Positions 5,549-6,320 of a stretch of 6,320 bases of DNA are shown piece by piece. The DNA is taken from the NCBI GenBank assembly GCA_027625215.1, contig JAQBWJ010000146.1, forward strand, positions 1 to 6,320, in the 5' to 3' direction. A model generated the notes under the pieces. The model was not told the DNA's origin, searched no databases, and was given only the letters and a program-made list of their open reading frames with translations. Each line of letters starts with the position of its first letter. Position 1 is the first letter of the stretch. This DNA comes from Candidatus Poribacteria bacterium (GTDB taxonomy: Bacteria > Poribacteria > WGA-4E > GCA-2687025). A program made the position numbers and the translations under genes.

Positions 5549-6320
5549 TTATCGCCCTCGTCCGGTGGAAGGCGCCTGCAGCGTTCGGGCGATCTCCTCG
5601 TGCGTGTAGCACTCCAGCACGTCATCGACCTTGAAGTCGTTGAACGACCCCAGCCCGATCCCGCATTCGTACCCGGCGGCGACATCGCTCGCGTCGTCTT
5701 TGAAGCGGCGCAGCGAATCGACAATGCCCTCCGCGACGAGTCGGTTGTCGCGCAGCACGCGCACCTTCGAGCCGCGCACGATCCGCCCGTTGTTCACGTA
5801 CGACCCGGCGATCATGCCGTAGCGGGGGGCGCGGAACACTTCGCGCACCGTCGCGCGACCCAGCACCTGCTCGTGCAGTTCCGGTTCGAGCAACCCCTCG
5901 AGCCCGGCGCGGATGTCGCTCACCATCTCGTAGATGACCGTGTAGGTGCGGATATCGACGCGCTCGCGGTCCGCCGCGCGTTCCGCTTCGGGCGTCGCGC
6001 GCACGGTGAAGCCGAGAATGATCGCCGACGACGCGGACGCCAACATCACGTCCGTTTCGGTGATCGCCCCGACGCCGCCGTGAATCACGCGGATACGCAC
6101 TTCGTCCGTGTCGAACTGAGACAGCGAACCGCGCAACGCTTCGATGGAACCTTCCACGTCCGCCTTGACGATGATGTTCAGTTCCTTGATCTTGCCCTCG
6201 GCGATGTGGTCGTGCAGCCCCTCAAGCGTGACGCGCGGTCGCGTCGCCAAACGTTCGGCGCGGTCGGACGCTTGCCGTTCGCTCGACAGGTTACGGGCGT
6301 CCTCTTCGCTCAACACGAGG
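5549..6320 (-). CDS. infB: Translation initiation factor IF-2, C-terminal part
   Basis: The GTPase that places initiator fMet-tRNA on the 30S subunit and promotes 70S joining. The last 256 residues are present; the GTP-binding domain and N-terminus lie beyond the right edge. In order there is a linker after the beta-barrel domain (LSEEDARNLSSERQ), domain III with IKELNIIVKADVEGSIEAL (44-62) and RVIHGGVGAITETDVMLASAS (77-97), a connecting helix (about 134-146), and the C-terminal fMet-tRNA-binding domain with PRYGMIAGSYV (165-175), VRVLRD, SLRRFKDD (202-209) and GYECGIG (216-222). Where E. coli has AGC, this protein has AGS (Ser173); the other conserved Cys (Cys219 in ECG) is kept. The stop is TAA at 5549-5551. 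It heads the visible part of the operon, 22 nt before ylxP. An internal GTG near 6316 is not a start: the frame stays open to the window edge and the homology continues. Confidence 0.97.
   Translation of the reverse strand, partial: LVLSEEDARNLSSERQASDRAERLATRPRVTLEGLHDHIAEGKIKELNIIVKADVEGSIEALRGSLSQFDTDEVRIRVIHGGVGAITETDVMLASASSAIILGFTVRATPEAERAADRERVDIRTYTVIYEMVSDIRAGLEGLLEPELHEQVLGRATVREVFRAPRYGMIAGSYVNNGRIVRGSKVRVLRDNRLVAEGIVDSLRRFKDDASDVAAGYECGIGLGSFNDFKVDDVLECYTHEEIARTLQAPSTGRGR

Noticed and set aside
1..6320. CRISPR, defence, phage or transposon system
   Set aside because: There are no repeat-spacer arrays, terminal inverted repeats, integrase or transposase motifs, tRNA ends or toxin-antitoxin pairs.

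Overview
This is a GC-rich (about 60% by eye) bacterial window in which every gene I can support lies on the minus strand, so the biological reading order runs from high to low coordinates. The right half is a housekeeping translation/ribosome-assembly cluster: the 3' end of infB (IF2), a YlxP/DUF503 small protein, rbfA, an nrnA-type DHH/DHHA1 phosphoesterase, and ribF (FAD synthetase). These genes are tightly packed (gaps of 22 nt, a 1-nt overlap, 13 nt, then 36-63 nt) and look like one operon. The infB-ylxP-rbfA-nrnA-(truB)-ribF order is well known from Bacillota, Actinomycetota, Deinococcota and related lineages. The ylxP gene suggests a Terrabacteria-type lineage (for example Armatimonadota, Chloroflexota or Deinococcota), but this sequence alone does not fix the phylum. 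The truB gene usual between nrnA and ribF is missing here.

Below ribF the character changes. A 263-nt intergenic gap carries a near-consensus sigma70-type promoter (TTGACA-N18-TATAGT) driving a 681-residue protein with an N-terminal GT-B glycosyltransferase (CgeB / Glyco_trans_1_2-like) and a C-terminal TPR region. After a further 194-nt gap, which has a weaker promoter candidate and a small dyad, comes the 5' end of a HIGH-motif cytidylyltransferase/adenylyltransferase running off the left edge. It resembles the nucleotidyltransferase half of RfaE/HldE-like sugar-activating proteins. A glycosyltransferase next to a sugar-nucleotide-type nucleotidyltransferase suggests that the left third belongs to a surface-glycan or glycosylation locus bordering the translation operon.

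Four of the six genes whose start lies in the window appear to use GTG or TTG. The long open frames on the plus strand (for example 428-1360 and 2653-3783) are antisense shadows of the real genes. I see no CRISPR array, tRNA, rRNA, insertion sequence, phage gene or defence system. The window is mostly ordinary. The points worth a second look are the missing truB, the altered adenylyltransferase motifs in RibF, and the glycosyltransferase-TPR fusion with its own strong promoter.
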